Positions 1-10,371 of a DNA stretch of 64,000 nt are shown piece after piece. The notes beneath the pieces were generated by a model. The model did not search any database and was not told where the DNA came from. It saw nothing but the letters and a program-made list of their open reading frames with translations. The stretch comes from Prevotella dentasini JCM 15908. GTDB taxonomy: Bacteria > Bacteroidota > Bacteroidia > Bacteroidales > Bacteroidaceae. A program made the position numbers and the translations under genes. The stretch is taken from assembly GCF_000614065.1 (NCBI RefSeq), contig NZ_BAKG01000007.1, positions 45,876 to 109,875 on the forward strand, written 5' to 3'. How positions within the stretch are numbered: the first letter of the stretch is position 1; each line of letters opens with the position of its first letter.

Positions 1-2
1 TG

Positions 3-367
3 ACGAATGCACACAAAGTCGTCATCCGCATTAACAAGGTAGACAATGAACGTGGACAAATAGGCGTAGTCGTTTTCGGGAAAGACAACTACATGAAGAC
101 AGACCATCCCACTTGGGCTACACTCACCGACCAATAAAGGGAACGACCACCGTAACAGCCGACCTTCCCGACGGACAGTATGCCATCTTGGTAATGCACG
201 ACGAAAACAAGAACCATCGGCCTGACATGGACGGCAACGGCATACCTACAGAACCAACGGGAATGAGCAACAACCCGGAACTACACGCCTTCCCCACATT
301 CGACCAACTCGCCGTCAACATTCAAGGAAACACGACGATTGACATTGACATGGTCCGATACAAATAA
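3..367 (+). pseudogene. DUF2141 family protein, 5'-truncated by the window edge and frameshifted
   Basis: The first reading frame (from base 3) gives VVIRINKVDNERGQIGVVVF and then meets a stop at the CAATAA near base 132. The frame one base earlier continues with PIKGTTTVTADLPDGQYAIL, MHDENKNHRPD and GIPTEPTGMSNN to the stop at 367. The two halves form the usual DUF2141 pattern: a beta-strand N-half, then LPDGQYAI, then the D-E-N-x-N calcium-like loop and GIPTEP-GxSNN. Adding one C to the CC at 131-132 joins them. DUF2141 proteins are small exported proteins of unknown function in Bacteroidota. The N-terminus and signal peptide lie outside the window. The break is probably a sequencing-type deletion. 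Confidence 0.75.
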
Positions 368-461
368 GGCTCAGGTCGTATCTTCCCATAGTTTTGCCTT
401 CCTTGCCACCATACAACAAACGTATGGCAAAGCACAGACAAGCCAAACATCAACTTCCAAT

Positions 462-507
462 ACCCGTCGGGGCGGCAGCACTCCTACTGTCAATCCGACG
501 GGTTTTT
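462..507 (+). terminator. Rho-independent terminator after the DUF2141 gene
   Basis: An inverted repeat ACCCGTCGG (462-470) and CCGACGGGT (495-503) encloses a 24-base loop and is followed by TTTTT. It sits about 95 bases past the DUF2141 stop. The rest of 368-724 holds no gene that I can support, only the promoter of the next gene. Confidence 0.6.
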
Positions 508-663
508 CGGTTAGCCTTACGCCTGCACGGGTACACTGCATCCCGATGGAGAACTGACCAACAAACACACATTGCCAATGGAAACATACTGTGTTACAAG
601 GCGAAAACTAAAAATTAAGGTAAAAATAACGTTACCGATGTTCGTATAATGAAATTTAATTAC

Positions 664-671
664 TACTTTTG
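664..671 (+). promoter_or_regulatory. Bacteroidota -7 box TACTTTTG for the membrane protein gene
   Basis: This matches the Bacteroidota TAnnTTTG -7 consensus and lies 53 bases upstream of the ATG at 725, which predicts a leader of about 45 bases. Confidence 0.5.
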
Positions 672-724
672 AAATGCATACAAAAACATTGAATTGAAAT
701 AGATATAAAAAGCACTGAAACGAG

Positions 725-1491
725 ATGAAAAAGGCTCTGATATATTTCCTGTTATTCTCCGGCATTACCTTGATATTCATATTATTGAGTCTGTTAGTCG
801 CAGGTATGCTGTTTGACAAGATTACAAATGCCACGGGAATCTCATACAGCGAGGTTACCCTGATAGCCACGGTGATAGTTGCCGCGCTATGGATGGTTGC
901 CATCATGGGGACATTCATCCATTTCCGCATGGCCGACTTCGGCAAAGGGACATTATCAAAAGGCGGCATGGTGCGCACAACCATACTGACCCTCCTTATA
1001 CTGATGAGCATAAACATTGTGGGATATGGCTATAGCAGCTTTATCTCGGATAACAGAACAGGAAACCAAATCATGCTCCTGACATTCCGCAGCATGCCCA
1101 TAGCTACACTCATCCTATACATTATTATATATACGGTAACACAATTGGTATTCGTTGGCGGCATACTAAAAGAGCTGTTGGCTTCGACCAAAAGACACAG
1201 GATGGTGATTCTCGGTTGGGCGGTAGCCTTGTCCATCAGCGAGTTTGCAGGAGGAGCTTCTTCGTGGCCTTCATTCGTTACGACTATTGCCACCTATTAT
1301 ATTATAGGGAATGTCTTTGCCAACACAAAAACAATCTTTCCCGGAACGGCAGCACTCATTATAACAGACTTTCTTCTCGTAGTTGCCGCAGGCTATCAGC
1401 CTTCCGCAGGCATCACCGTCTTGGCGGCGGCAATACTCGTTATCAGTCTGCCACTTCTATTCGAAGTCCGATTCCGCGTAGCTCCGAATGA
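725..1491 (+). CDS. Polytopic inner-membrane protein, possible divergent CPBP-type protein (end repaired)
   Basis: This encodes about 255 residues with roughly eight hydrophobic segments, starting MKKALIYFLLFSGITLIFIL. The stretch TQLVFVGGILKELLASTK near the middle resembles the membrane region of CPBP (Abi) intramembrane proteases, but the defining Glu-Glu and Arg pair is not clear, so no enzyme activity is claimed. As written, the frame runs on to 1555, about 100 bases into the opposite response regulator gene. Adding one C to the CC at 1484-1485 gives a stop TGA at 1489-1491 (ending FRVAPE) and also repairs the regulator's C-terminus on the other strand. The two genes are convergent and then overlap by about 49 bases. 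Confidence 0.6.
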
Positions 1492-2161
1492 CAACCTTCG
1501 GGTCTCCGCTGACCATTTTGCGCAACTTACTGACAAACACGTCAAGCGAACGTGATGCGAAATGTATATCAACATTGGGCCAATATCGCTCGAGGATAAC
1601 ATTTCTCTCTACCGTCTTTCCCATATTCTGTGCAAGCAATTCGAGTATCTGACACTCACGCAGCGACAACGAAGTCCGGCTGTCGTCATGGGTATTAAGC
1701 AACACAGCCTCAGTAGGAACAAGCACATAAGCCCCTATCGCAAGGGAGGCCTCTTGCCGGCCGGCCGGCATGGAATTGCGCAACCGCAGCATGGCACGTA
1801 TATGGGCATCAAGCTCTTCGGGCATAAAGGGCTTCTTTATATAATTGTCGGCACCGAGACGATAACCGGCCTTTATATCTTTGGGAGAGGTCAGTGCGGA
1901 CGTAAAAAGAATAAGACACACCGGGTCTTTTCTGCGTATCTGCTCAACCATGTCGAACCCATCCATCACAGGCATGTCAATATCTGCCACGACAATATCG
2001 GGCTTGCAACTAATCCATTGCTCAAGGCCTTCCTTTCCGTTCGATGCCGTAAACACTTCATACCCCCCGATAATTTCCTCCAATTCTGTCTTTTCCAAAA
2101 AGCGGAGATTCTCATCGTCCTCTACTATCAACAGACGTATTTTTTCGTTATTTGCTCTCAT
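1443..2161 (-). CDS. OmpR/PhoB-family response regulator (C-terminal frameshift)
   Basis: The N-terminal receiver domain has IRLLIVEDDENLRFLEK with its acidic pair, VVADIDMP with the phospho-acceptor Asp, and the conserved KP of IKKPF. A winged-helix DNA-binding domain follows (LSLRECQILELLAQN, DVFVSKLRKMVSGDPKVVI). In the given sequence the frame ends as RSYAESDFE at 1457. With one base added at 1484-1485 it ends ELRGIGLRIEVAD at 1443, the usual RGxGYxL hairpin of this family, with a total of 239 residues. It lies 50 bases downstream of the kinase gene on the same strand, so the two form a two-component operon. The neighbouring secreted-protein cluster is transcribed away from it and is a possible but unproven target. 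Confidence 0.85.
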
Positions 2162-2211
2162 ATTATTATATAATGGTTGTTAACTGAGAAAAGAACTATT
2201 CCTTAAATGAT

Positions 2212-3185
2212 TCACTCCCCATTGCCGGAGCTTAAAGGAAACCTCATGGTAAATCGTGTCCACTCACCTAACCTGCTCTGCACTTTAACATTCCCCCTAT
2301 GGCTTTCATGACAAGCGCAACGAAATTGAGGCCAAGTCCAAATCCCGAGACTCCACTACGCCGTTCCGATGTACCAGACAGGCTTCGATGGAACTTATCG
2401 AACACGTATGCCTGTTCTTCCTTTGATATGCCGATACCTTCATCGTACACAGAAAGCAAGATGTTTTTTCCGTCCTGCTGCGAAGAAATCACAGCACAAA
2501 CTTTTTCCTTAGAATACTTTACAGCATTGTCAAGCAGATTGTCAATGGCCTCCTCCAAGTATTCTCTATCAGCAAATACCATCGGGGCCTTTAAGTCCAT
2601 CTCGCATCTGAAAGGCTTACTGCAACTTAACTTCCATTTGGCTACCAGCTTATCGCAAAGCTCCTGAAGGTCTATCTCGGAACGACAAAGTGTCAGTCGC
2701 CCGTTCTCAAGTTTAGAAATGGTCAGCAGTCTGTTTACAAGACGCATGAGATGCTGAGTTTCTTCGTTCAGTATACGGAAATAATCGCTGCGCAGCTTAG
2801 GTTTTTCATCAAGTTTTCCTGTACCCAAAAGATGCGAAGCCATCATAATAGAAGACAAAGGAGTCTTCATGTCGTGTACCATAGAATAGGAAAAATCGTC
2901 TTTCAACTGCGCTACTTGCCGCTGCTTATCTATCTCATTCAGTTGTTCAAGCAACGCAACAACCAACAGGACACAGGCAAAAATGGTAGCAACTACTACC
3001 ATCCACATGCGGCGTATGGCTTTTATTATCATATCAAAATCAAACAGGGGCACCTCTCCCACAGCTTCATTGCCGTTGACGGGTGTACCGTCCATCATAA
3101 TACATGCGTACAGAATCCATACGATTTGCAGAATTATGATAATCATCAGAGAGACGACCGTCAGATACTTGCTATTAGTAGCCAT
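2212..3185 (-). CDS. Membrane sensor histidine kinase (C-terminal frameshift)
   Basis: Two transmembrane segments near residues 7-28 and 60-80 flank a short extracytoplasmic loop. Then come the phospho-acceptor box VHDMKTPLSSI, an N box (DNLLDNAVKYSKE), the G1 box (VYDEGIGIS) and the G2 box (GFGLGLNFVALVMKA). The given frame stops at 2268 as IGGMLKCRAG. One extra base in the C-run at 2292-2296 (or the adjacent TT) gives IGGNVKVQSRLGEWTRFTM, the normal HGGxVxVxSxxGxGTxFTxxxP ending, and a total of 324 residues. I chose ATG at 3185 (MATNSKYLTVV) because the -7 box at 3212-3219 puts the transcript start near 3205, downstream of the longer start. The small sensor loop gives no clue to the ligand. 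Confidence 0.85.
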
Positions 3186-3211
3186 ATAAAACATGTTGCT
3201 TAAAAGCACTA

Positions 3212-3219
3212 CAAAGTTA
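3212..3219 (-). promoter_or_regulatory. -7 box TAACTTTG for the histidine kinase/response regulator operon
   Basis: A TAnnTTTG match on the minus strand, 27 bases upstream of the chosen kinase start. It decides the kinase start because the longer reading frame would begin upstream of the transcript. Confidence 0.5.
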
Positions 3220-3292
3220 AGCAAAAAAAACGAATTGGTAAAAGATAACCTAAAATTAACGTCGTTTTTCAGGAATTAAAGTTTTTAATGAC

Positions 3293-3300
3293 TAAATTTG
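3293..3300 (+). promoter_or_regulatory. -7 box TAAATTTG for the first secreted adhesin-like gene
   Basis: A TAnnTTTG match 78 bases upstream of the ATG at 3379. It diverges from the kinase promoter, so a regulator binding at 3220-3290 could act on both. Confidence 0.5.
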
Positions 3301-3378
3301 TTACAGAATAAAAAGACAATGCCAAATATTGTAAAATAAGCGGATATTGTAATTCAAATAAACCATAAAATCAGTATT

Positions 3379-6254
3379 ATGCCAAAAGTGATTCATTATT
3401 TTCTGATGACAGCCATGCTCAGCCTACCGATGCTGAAAGCTGACGCACAGACTGTACATGATGTTCCTTATGCGACTTCGTTCGACACTAAGGAAGAATT
3501 CGACGAGTTCAAGGTTATTGACAACAATCATGACGGCAGCACATGGGCCTATAGCGAAAGCGACCAGTATGCCAAGTACACTTACAACAAAAACAATCCC
3601 GGCGATGACTGGCTGATTAGCCCTGTCATACACTTTGAACAGGGAAAGACTTACATCTTCTCGTTCAAGTACCGCAACGGCTATGGCACAGACCGCATGG
3701 CCATAGCATACGGGCAGGGAGAAAATCCGGCAGAGAATTATACCGTATTGGATGCTGGCTTTGACATTTCCAACCACGATCTCCTTGACAAGTCATACGA
3801 GATAACCCCTACAAAAACAGGAGATTACCGTATGGCATTCCATGCCATCAGCGACGCAAACAAGTTTTATATTGTTGTCGATGATATTGAGATAAAGGCA
3901 GGAGTTGGGGGTAATCTTCCCGACAAGGTTTCAGACTTCTCCCTTGTAGCTGGAGAACAGGGTAAATTGTCTGCTACTGTCAACTTTACAACCCCGACAA
4001 AGGACAAGGACGGCAATCCTCTTTCATCACTGACAAGTGTGAAAATCATGCGCAACGGTGAGGTGATACATACTATAGACGCCCCCGCTACCGGACTTAA
4101 GTTCAGCCAGACTTTTGAAGGTGGTAATCAGGGTATGAATGTATTTAAGGTAATTGCATCCAACAGCACAGGAGACGGTGCCGAAGCAGAAGACAGCCTG
4201 TGGCTTGGAGTGGATATTCCACAAGAGCCTAAAAACGTCAAAGTTATTGATAATGGAACTACACTTTCCGTTTCATGGGAAGCTCCTGTAGGAGAAGGTG
4301 TGCACGGTGGCTATGTTGACCCACAAGCCATCAAGTACAACGTATACGATTATACAGAGTCCTTGAAATCCAACGACATCACGCGGAACTACTTCCTTGA
4401 TGACGATATTGATGTTACCTCCTTTAACAATCCTATCCAGTATTATGTTACGGCAACCAATAGTGCCGGAGAAAGCACGAAGGGAATGACCAACAAAATT
4501 TATATTGGCAAAGTAGTAAACCTGCCACTTTATGACTCATTCCCCAAAGGCTTTTCTAATCAGGAGATAAGCTGGTGGACAGACACCAAGAGCTGGCTTG
4601 GCTCATCGGACAAGAGCGTTGACAACGACGGAGGTTGTTTCCGTCTTGACAAAGAAGGAACTTTCGTTGTCAATACAAACAAAATATCTCTCAAAAACGA
4701 GGCTAGCCCATATATACGCTTCGCCTACTATGTACAGCCCAACACAAAGAATCACCTGAAAGTGATTGGTTCCAAGATGCAGAAAGAGGAGATGGAACTC
4801 CTTGACATAAACGACGCTACCGTTGGCAAGGAAGGCTGGCAGACTTTCTATGCTTCGCTTTTGCCCCTAAAAGACAAGAATGGTTATGTGGTGATTAGAC
4901 TACAGGGTACCTGCGAGTCCGAAGCTAACCCTCTCTATATAGATAAGGTGGAAATTACCAACTTGAGCAAAAAGGATTTGAGCATAGCTCTTAAAGGCTC
5001 CCAATATGCAAAAGTTGGCAAAGTACAGGATATTACAGCTACCATTTCCAACGTTGGTATAGAAAAAACTGGCAAGTACAACGTCAAGTTGTTTATAAAT
5101 GACGATGAGGTTTCCACCAAGGAAGGTATGGAATTAAATCCGAATGAAAACCAGAAGATAACTTTCTCTTACGAGGCTACCCCCGCATGGAACGACACGG
5201 TGAACATACATGCTGAACTCGTATATGCAGAAGACAACAACGAAGTCAACAACAAGTCGGGTATGGTACAGAATATAGTTGTGAAGAACTCTATCTATGC
5301 ACGCCCAACCAACCTCTCCGGAACAATAAGCAACGGAACTGCAAAACTCAACTGGACTGCCCCAAAGCAAAAAGAGACAGTAACCGAAACATTTGACACT
5401 TACAATGCTTGGAGCATCAACTATGTAGGCGACTGGACGCTCATTGATAACGACAAGCAAGAGACATACGGTATTAGCGGTCTTGAGTTCCCCAACCATG
5501 GCGACCCAATGGCATACATTGTATTCAATCCTCAAAAGGCAGGCTTGAACTTTGACGAAGATCCGGAAATAGCACCTAAGAGCGGAAGCCAGTTCATGGC
5601 ATCGTTTGCAGTATTGCAGCTAATGGAACGGATAAATCCTAACGACGATTATATCATATCTCCAAAGCTCAATGGCAACGAACAGACTATCAGCTTCTGG
5701 GCTAAATCACTTTTCGAGAAGAATGACACAGCTTCTCTCTTGGAGAGCTTTGAAGTTCTTGCTTCAACGACAGAGCCTACCATTGCAGCTCTTAAAGCAG
5801 CAGGATTGTCAGACAACGCAGTTCCTGCCGACCAATGGAAGAACTACAGCGTAACGTTACCTGCCGGAACTAAATATTTCGCAATACACTGCAACTCGAA
5901 GAACAAGTTTATGTTCATGCTTGACGACGTTACATATAGTCCTGCCCCACTCGTTCTCAAGGGCTACCGAATCTACCGCGATGGTAAACTTGTAAAGACT
6001 CTGGATGGAGCAGAAAACACCAACTACACAGACAACGAAGCCGGTGAAGGCGGAGTATATACTGTAACTGCACTCTACGAAGAAGGCGAATCTAACTTCT
6101 CCGACCCGAAGACCATTACGACGGTATAGAGAATATCAATTCTGATATTCGCTCTAATGAAGGCAACTATCGTTATAACATCTCTGGTCAACGAGTATCA
6201 GACGATTATAAGGGTATTGTAATTCAAGACGGAAAGAAATTTGTAGTTAAATAA
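3379..6254 (+). CDS. Secreted multidomain choice-of-anchor J / fibronectin III protein with T9SS-like tail (frameshifted near end)
   Basis: This encodes about 958 residues with a signal peptide ending near ADAQ. Domains in order are: a cleaved-adhesin/choice-of-anchor J domain (about 25-175, with DDWLISPVI and YIVVDDIEI), an Ig/FN3-like segment, an FN3 domain (about 275-370), a second jelly-roll domain (about 380-530), a CARDB-like domain (about 535-640), a third choice-of-anchor J domain (about 660-850, with NDDYIISPKL and FMFMLDDVTY) and a last FN3. The frame stops at 6129. One G added to GG at 6123-6124 continues it into YNISGQRVSDDYKGIVIQ and GKKFVVK, ending at 6254. That ending is a type A T9SS-like sorting signal. 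The product is probably surface-exposed or released, and similar modules occur in Porphyromonas gingipain and hemagglutinin proteins. Its own substrate is unknown. Confidence 0.8.
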
Positions 6255-6262
6255 AACACCCT

Positions 6263-6313
6263 AACCTCACTCTATGCCCCCTTTTTTATAAGGGAATGGC
6301 ATAGGGGGAGGTT
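6263..6313 (+). terminator. Hairpin between the adhesin gene and the M6 protease gene
   Basis: Arms AACCTC...CTATGCC and GGCATAG...GAGGTT enclose CCCTTTTTTATAAGGGAAT. It may be a terminator or a processing hairpin. I see no -7 box of its own for the next gene. Confidence 0.35.
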
Positions 6314-6332
6314 GTTAACAGCCATAACCGAT

Positions 6333-8506
6333 ATGAGAAAGATTTTTTTTATACTATGTTGTGCATTCGCACTGAGTGCATCTGCCGTTCCTGCCAAACG
6401 TGGGCAATGGCGTACAGTGAAACTCATTGACGGAGCTTCTGTTAAAGTAGAAATCGTCGGAGACGAACACTTTCATTACTTTCAGGATGAAAAAGGCACA
6501 CGATATGTCCAAGATAAGGAAACAGGCAGATACCGAGCCATAACCGATGAACAATTTGCTCAAAGTCGCAGCAGGCGCATGGCGAAAATACAAAAGGTGC
6601 GCAAAAAGGCTGGGGATTTCGGAGTTGCCAATACAGAACTTTATAAAGGTGTAAAACAAGGTCTGATTATCTTGGCACAATACCCCGATAAAAAGTTCAA
6701 GCCAAGCAATGACAAGACTTATTACGACAAGATTGCCAACGAACGTGGGTTCTCTGATGACAATGGCTTCAAAGGAAGTATCCGTGATTACTTCTACGCC
6801 CAGAGTAGCGGAATCTTTGATTTGCAATTCAAGGTTGTCGGCCCGGTAACTTTGCCACAATCCTACGCATATTACGGCAAGGACGACGAATCAGGAGAAG
6901 ACTCCCATGTCGGACAAATGATTGCGGAAGCCTGTCAGCTTGCGGCCAACGAAGTTGATTTCAAACAATTCGACTGGGACGGAGACGGCAAGGCCGAGCA
7001 GGTATATGTAATCTATGCTGGAGAAGGCGCACATGCCTCCATGGACAACAATACCATTTGGCCGTGTTCATGGACACTTTCTGAATCGGATTATGGAAAG
7101 TCAGTAACCCTAAACGGAGTTATAGTTGATCAGTTTGCCACAAGTAACGAGGTTACTTCAAAAGGCACTATTGAAGGAATCGGTACTATTTGCCACGAGT
7201 TCTCTCATTGTATAGGCTTCCCCGATGCTTATGATGTCAGTTATGGTGGCAGCTTCGGTATGGGGAACTGGGACTTGATGGATAACGGGAACTATGCAGG
7301 AAATGGCTTTGTCCCCGTTGGCTACACAGCCTATGAAAAAATGCTGTGCGGCTGGACTACCCCTGTAGAATTGCTTGGAGACACCATTGTTACGGGAATT
7401 AAACCCATTTCTTTGGGCGGACAAACATACATTATCTACAATAAAGCCAACAAAGACGAGTATTACCTCTTGGAAAACCGTCAGAGAGTCGGCTGGGACG
7501 CCTATTTGCCCGGTACGGGAATATTGGTAACCCACATAGATTATGACAAAGAGATATTTGCCAAGAATCTGGTAAACGCTATTGGCGACTTCACATCTTT
7601 CGCCGGTGTCAAGAACGACCACCAACGCTATACGGTAGTCCATGCCGATAACGATGATGATTCCGAATATTGGAGTGAAATGATGCACACGCACATGATA
7701 AGCACAGAGGCAGGCGACACTTACCCCTACGATGACAATGACAGTTTGTCCAATAAGTCTCTTCCTGCTGCCATGCTATATAACAAGAACTTCAATGGGC
7801 ATAGCAAACTGAACGTAAACATCCGCAATATGGCCATTGCCGAGGATGGAACAGCTTCATTTGCCTTTACCGACTTTTCCAATGTCCCGCATACTCTGCC
7901 AGACATCCCCGGCATAGTCTTTTACGAGTCCTTCGACGAGTGCGAGGGCGTTGGAGGCAATGACGGAGACTTCTATAGCGGCAATGCCGGACAAGGAACC
8001 TTCTATCCCGATTATGAGGACTGGATTTCCGAAGCATCTTTCGGTGCAAACAAGTGTGCCAAGTTCGGAACCAATTCCAAGTCAGGCAATGCCCAGACAC
8101 CAAGGTTCAAGGTATATGGCAAGACCGATTTCAGTTTTATCGCAGCCCCATTCGACTACGACGACACGGAGCTAACCGTTACTGTAAGCGGCAATGCAAG
8201 ATTACTCCATCAACATTCTCGCTGAAGGCCAACCAGTGGACTGAATGTAAGGCTGTCATCGAAGGCGACGACGAAGTTTGTGTAAAGATTAAGCCTGCCA
8301 AACGAATGTTCCTTGACGAAGTGAAGGCCATCCTCCAAGACCCGACATTGGGAGTGGATGGGGTCAAGAACCATATTTCTGCTCCCGATGCTCCCGTTTA
8401 CAACATGATGGGACAGAAAGTTGCAGACAGCTATTCTCACGCAAAGAGAGTCCAGCTTGCCTCCGGCATCTATATTTGCAACGGCAAGAAGTTCGTCGTG
8501 AAATAA
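6333..8506 (+). CDS. Secreted M6-family (InhA-like) zinc metalloprotease with T9SS-like tail (frameshifted)
   Basis: This encodes about 724 residues. I chose ATG at 6333 (MRKIFFILCCAFALSASA) because it starts a clean signal peptide, whereas the frame opens at a TTG seven codons earlier. The catalytic region reads GTICHEFSHCIGFPDAYD: the zinc-binding HExxH followed by the G-x-PD seen in M6 peptidases, then FGMGNWDLMDNG. A propeptide precedes it. An Asp-rich stretch (HADNDDDSEYW) may bind calcium. The frame breaks at 8225. Adding an A to AA at 8198-8199 restores VSGNAKITPSTFSLKANQW, and the protein then ends with GQKVADS...SGIYICNGKKFVVK, a T9SS-like tail. It is likely a surface or released protease belonging with its neighbours. 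Confidence 0.85.
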
Positions 8507-8608
8507 AACCAAAAGAGTTATAACGCAAGCAGCTTCGTTTCTCTTGCGCTATAGCTCTTTGTTCATTTAATACAAACACCCTATATTGACTATACCTAAA
8601 GTAAAAAT

Positions 8609-10254
8609 ATGAAAAAGATTTATTTATTACTGCTTACGGCATTTGTCGCAACCATATCCATGGCACAGGTCGTTCCCCCAACAAATACCAGACCTGTCTC
8701 ACAAAACGGATTCCTCCCTGTAGACAACATCCTGCTACAGCAGGGGCAAAGCATGGCCAACATATTCAAGGCACCCTCGGACAACCCTATCACCCAACAG
8801 CCCGAAGGAACCAACTATACCAATGTGAACCGAAGCGGCCGTGGCTATTACAACTCCGTCCTTGGAGTTGATTTTGGAGAATACACCTGCACGTTAGGAG
8901 AATATGTCGTTGGCAACGATAACAATGTGTACATTAAAAATCCATTCAGCCAACAAAGGACAAACTCTTATCTGAAACTGGAACGTCTCAGTGGCGACAC
9001 CCTTATCGCACGCCTTCCGCAGGCCATTGACACGAAAAACGGAGAAAAGACTTTTGCCATGCGCATGGTAATGAAGATGTTGGATGACGAGCATTTCACT
9101 TATTCTCCCGATACATTGTCCGACAAGACTATTGCATCTGATATGAAATTCATCATGCGCAATGATTCTATCATACAGCTAAGTGATGGCAAAGAAGAAC
9201 AATACGGCCGTCCCAAAACCATACTCGGAGAGATGTCCGAAGATGGCTATTGGACAGGATTCGGAGACGACGAAGAAATATGGTCGCTAATCAAGGAGAC
9301 TGCCACAACACTGCCCGAAGGCCTTACCATAGAAGACTACCAGCTGCGCTATGCACCAACAGATTCTACCCTAAGCAGCCAAATGGTCAAAGTAGCTTTC
9401 GATGACAAGAATATATACATATCCAATCTCAGCCAAGGCAACGAGTGGTAAAGGGTGAAATTATGGGCAACAAGGCCGTATTCAAACAGCAATATCTCGG
9501 ACGGGATGAGAAGGAGAACTGCCATGTCTACTTCATCCCTACAACGTTTACCTTGGTAAACCATTACAGCAACTACGAAAAGGCTGAAGAGCTGACGTTT
9601 GACTATAATGCCGGGGAGAAGTCATTGACAGCCCCTGAAGGAACTTCCATGTTCGTTTGCGCAGGAAAGGTTCTTACTCCCAACAACAAACTGGCTGCCT
9701 ATGACAATCCCGTACTTACCAAATTCACAGAGAAACCTGCCACTCCGGCAGCTCCTATCATCCGTAGCGCAACACCTGACGAGACCGGATGGGGCGGCTC
9801 TCTTGAATACATCATCAAGGCCGAAGACGTAGACGGCAATTACATTTCGCAAGAGAAACTTTACTATTGTGTTTATTTCGACGAAGACTCCGAGCCTTAC
9901 ACCTTCGTTGATGCCGACGGTAACCAAATGACCGAGATACCATGCAACTATGTCAACGGCACGTCATTCTTCTACGTAAACGGGACTCACTATATCGTGA
10001 GCCTCATGAAGACATTCAACCGTGTAGGTATCGCAGAAATATACAAGGGCGGTGGCGAAACCCACATGTCTGAGACAACATGGTATGAAGTAACTGCCGA
10101 CGGTCTCAAAGCCGTTGAGACTTCGGACAACGTAAAGAGCGTAACCTATTATACGCTTTCCGGCATGCAGGTAAGCAAACCTGCCAACGGATTGTTCATA
10201 CAGGTTACAACATTTGCCGACGGCAAGCAAAAGAGCATCAAGATTGCCAGATAG
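8609..10254 (+). CDS. Secreted protein of unknown function with T9SS-like tail (frameshifted)
   Basis: This encodes about 548 residues with signal peptide MKKIYLLLLTAFVATISMAQ. No catalytic motif is recognised; the body looks beta-rich and the second half contains an Ig-like stretch beginning PAAPIIRSATP. The first frame ends NLSQGNEW at 9451, and the second starts within a few bases as VKGEIMGNKAVFKQQYLG. One G added to GG at 9447-9448 joins them. The C-terminus VTYYTLSGMQVSKPANGLFI followed by KSIKIAR resembles that of the next gene (YHSLSG...NGIYLKTTTYSDG) and is probably a T9SS signal. It has the same orientation as the adhesin and M6 genes and may be co-expressed with them. Confidence 0.7.
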
Positions 10255-10266
10255 GCATTGCACAGC

Positions 10267-10313
10267 AGCTTTCTGACCGAATTGCCCATACACGGGCTAT
10301 CGGTCGGAAAGCT
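10267..10313 (+). terminator. Strong terminator hairpin after the 8609-10254 gene
   Basis: Nearly perfect arms (AGCTTTC.GACCGA..GCCC and GGGC..TCGGTC.GAAAGCT) are followed by a T-rich stretch (CTCTTTTTATTTT). Confidence 0.7.
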
Positions 10314-10371
10314 ATCATAGATTCTCTTTTTATTTTGACAAATATTGTTTATAACCTTAATTAAAGAAAAT

